From NCBI RefSeq assembly GCF_002018875.1, contig NZ_MVOL01000013.1, positions 1 through 64,000 on the forward strand: 64,000 nucleotides of DNA. The letters are read 5' to 3'. The DNA is from Pseudomonas sp. MF4836 (GTDB lineage: Bacteria > Pseudomonadota > Gammaproteobacteria > Pseudomonadales > Pseudomonadaceae). The translations under genes and the position numbers were made by a program. This document shows positions 62,937 through 64,000 of the stretch, one piece after another; position 1 is the first letter of the stretch, and each line of letters opens with the position of its first letter. Below the pieces are notes generated by a model that ran no database searches, was not told where the DNA came from, and saw nothing but the letters and a program-made list of their open reading frames with translations.

Positions 62937-64000
62937 ATGTCATTCGTCAGTCATCTGGAACATGAGTACGACCGCGTGAAAACCCGGGTCGACGGCCTGC
63001 TCGCCAGGGTCGACCTGGCCTGGAAAAAACTCAGCAATCAGCTCGACGCCGAACAACTGCAGGCGCTGGTCAACCTGTTGCAGCGCGCCCACGACCAGGC
63101 TCAGTACGCAATCATTCACGGCGAGCTGCCGCCGGGCCAGGCGCCGGTGCCGTGGGAGCTGGCCCACGGTCTGTCGTTGCTGCACCTTGGTAACGCCGCG
63201 CGCCTGCCGCAAACGGAGGCCGAGCTGCAGACCCAGGTGATGAAGGACGGCACCCTGCTGGGCTGTCGCCAATGGGAGTTGCTGGACCTGCGCTGGAGCG
63301 AGGCCCTGCTCAACTGGATCGAAAACCTGCGTAATCATGCACCCTTCGGCACGACCCCGGCGTTGATCGAAATGGCCGATGACGTGCTGCTGGACATGGC
63401 CGGGGATTGGGGCACCGGGTATTTCGACAGTGCGTCGGCGGCGCAGCGGGTGGCGGAGCTGATGCTCCAGGACAAGCCGGACTACACCATCCACCTGGGG
63501 GATGTGTATTACGCCGGGACCGGCAGCGAGGAGGGCGCTGACCTCAAGAACTGGCCCCAGGGCACCCAGGCTTCGTTCAGCCTCAACTCCAACCATGAGA
63601 TGTACAGCGGCGCCCATGGCTATTTTGCCGAGATCGACGCGCTGTTTCCCAAGCAGCAGAGCACCAGCTATTTCGCCCTGTTCAATACCCATTGGCTGAT
63701 CGTCGGCCTGGACTCGGCCTATGCCGCCGACGAGATGAGCCTCTATATGGACGGCAACCTGGCCCCGGCGCAGCAGCAATGGCTCCAGGACCTGGTCGCC
63801 AGCAAGGGGCAGGGACGCAAGATCATGCTGCTCAGCCATCACCAGGGGCTGGACATCACCGGCCAGACCCAGACCGCGCTCTATCAGCAAGTGGTTGCGG
63901 CCTTGGGCCGTGCGCCGGACTACTGGTATTGGGGGCACCTGCACAATGGCATCTGCTATGCGCCCCAGGGCGGCATGTACGGACGCTGCATCGGCCACGG
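62937..64000 (+). CDS. metallophosphoesterase (partial, runs off the window)
   Basis: At least 354 residues without a stop. The calcineurin-like metallophosphoesterase domain shows GDWGTGY, LGDVYYAG, SNHEMYSG, LSHHQG and WGHLHNG in the right order (residues ~160-350), all metal-ligand motifs present; the first ~150 residues are helical and of unknown role. ATG at 62937 has AGAGGG 8 bases upstream. The frame is open further 5' but that part is not protein-like. Substrate unknown. Confidence 0.85.
   Translation, partial: MSFVSHLEHEYDRVKTRVDGLLARVDLAWKKLSNQLDAEQLQALVNLLQRAHDQAQYAIIHGELPPGQAPVPWELAHGLSLLHLGNAARLPQTEAELQTQVMKDGTLLGCRQWELLDLRWSEALLNWIENLRNHAPFGTTPALIEMADDVLLDMAGDWGTGYFDSASAAQRVAELMLQDKPDYTIHLGDVYYAGTGSEEGADLKNWPQGTQASFSLNSNHEMYSGAHGYFAEIDALFPKQQSTSYFALFNTHWLIVGLDSAYAADEMSLYMDGNLAPAQQQWLQDLVASKGQGRKIMLLSHHQGLDITGQTQTALYQQVVAALGRAPDYWYWGHLHNGICYAPQGGMYGRCIGH

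Noticed and set aside
62940..63998. 352-codon open frame on the minus strand at the window end
   Set aside because: The plus strand here encodes a metallophosphoesterase with all metal motifs in order; the minus frame is its shadow.

Overview
The window is chromosomal DNA of a Pseudomonas of the fluorescens lineage. It is GC-rich with dense, short-spaced genes and carries pseudomonad REP/REPIN palindromes built on GTGGCGAGGGAGCTTGCTCCC. Gene order matches two blocks known from P. aeruginosa: metK / ArsR-methyltransferase / tktA / epd / pgk / fba (PA0546-PA0555 region) and the quaternary-amine region betA to dgcB (PA5372-PA5401 region). I see no prophage, insertion sequence, CRISPR array, rRNA or tRNA.

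Layout. 0-8.4 kb: acyl-CoA thioesterase, FNT channel, Na+/H+ antiporter, EamA and MAPEG membrane proteins, MltA, a c-type cytochrome lipoprotein, a DUF1090 protein and LigB. 8.6-17.5 kb: methyl-cycle genes (metK and its ArsR-methyltransferase neighbour, with a perfect 13-2-13 operator-like inverted repeat), then tktA, epd, pgk, two small lipoproteins and fba. 17.5-32.7 kb: PL7 alginate lyase, a REC-PAS-GGDEF-EAL protein, a metallopeptidase, small regulators, YccS-like and HI0933-like proteins, DbpA, an MFS exporter and a TldE/TldD pair. 32.9-44.5 kb: choline uptake and oxidation (betA, betB, betI, betT, choVWX) and L-serine dehydratase. 45-52.4 kb: gbdR, an AAC(6')-like acetyltransferase, a repeat-flanked DUF4952-like gene and the carnitine genes (cdhB, cdhA, cdhC, caiX, cdhR). 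52.4-54 kb: DUF3010, a toxin-antitoxin pair with a broken toxin, and an LprI-like protein. 54.2-61.9 kb: the dimethylglycine demethylation operon (dipeptidase, DUF5943, dgcA, dgcB, and ETF alpha and beta). 62-64 kb: a repeat-rich intergenic region with DnaA boxes, then a metallophosphoesterase that runs off the end.

The second half works as one pathway. Carnitine (CaiX, CdhA/C/B) and choline (BetT, ChoXWV, BetA/B) are converted to glycine betaine. DgcAB with its ETF pair takes dimethylglycine toward sarcosine, and serine made from the resulting glycine is deaminated to pyruvate by the serine dehydratase. GbdR, CdhR and BetI are the regulators. Betaine demethylase (gbcAB) and sarcosine oxidase genes are not in this window.

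The most unusual signal is at 60.4-62.7 kb. Eight exact TTATCCACA DnaA boxes lie within about 2.3 kb, five of them in a roughly 1-kb gene-free region made of four diverged ~60-bp repeats and three inside the ETF genes. It looks like an uncharacterised DnaA-binding locus (datA-like titration or another replication-control site). Other points of note are a nonsense-interrupted RelE/ParE toxin, a Cys-to-Ala change in the DgcA Fe-S motif, a degenerate metal ligand in the EAL domain, and 21-bp tandem repeats at the choX/sdaA and caiX/cdhR control regions.
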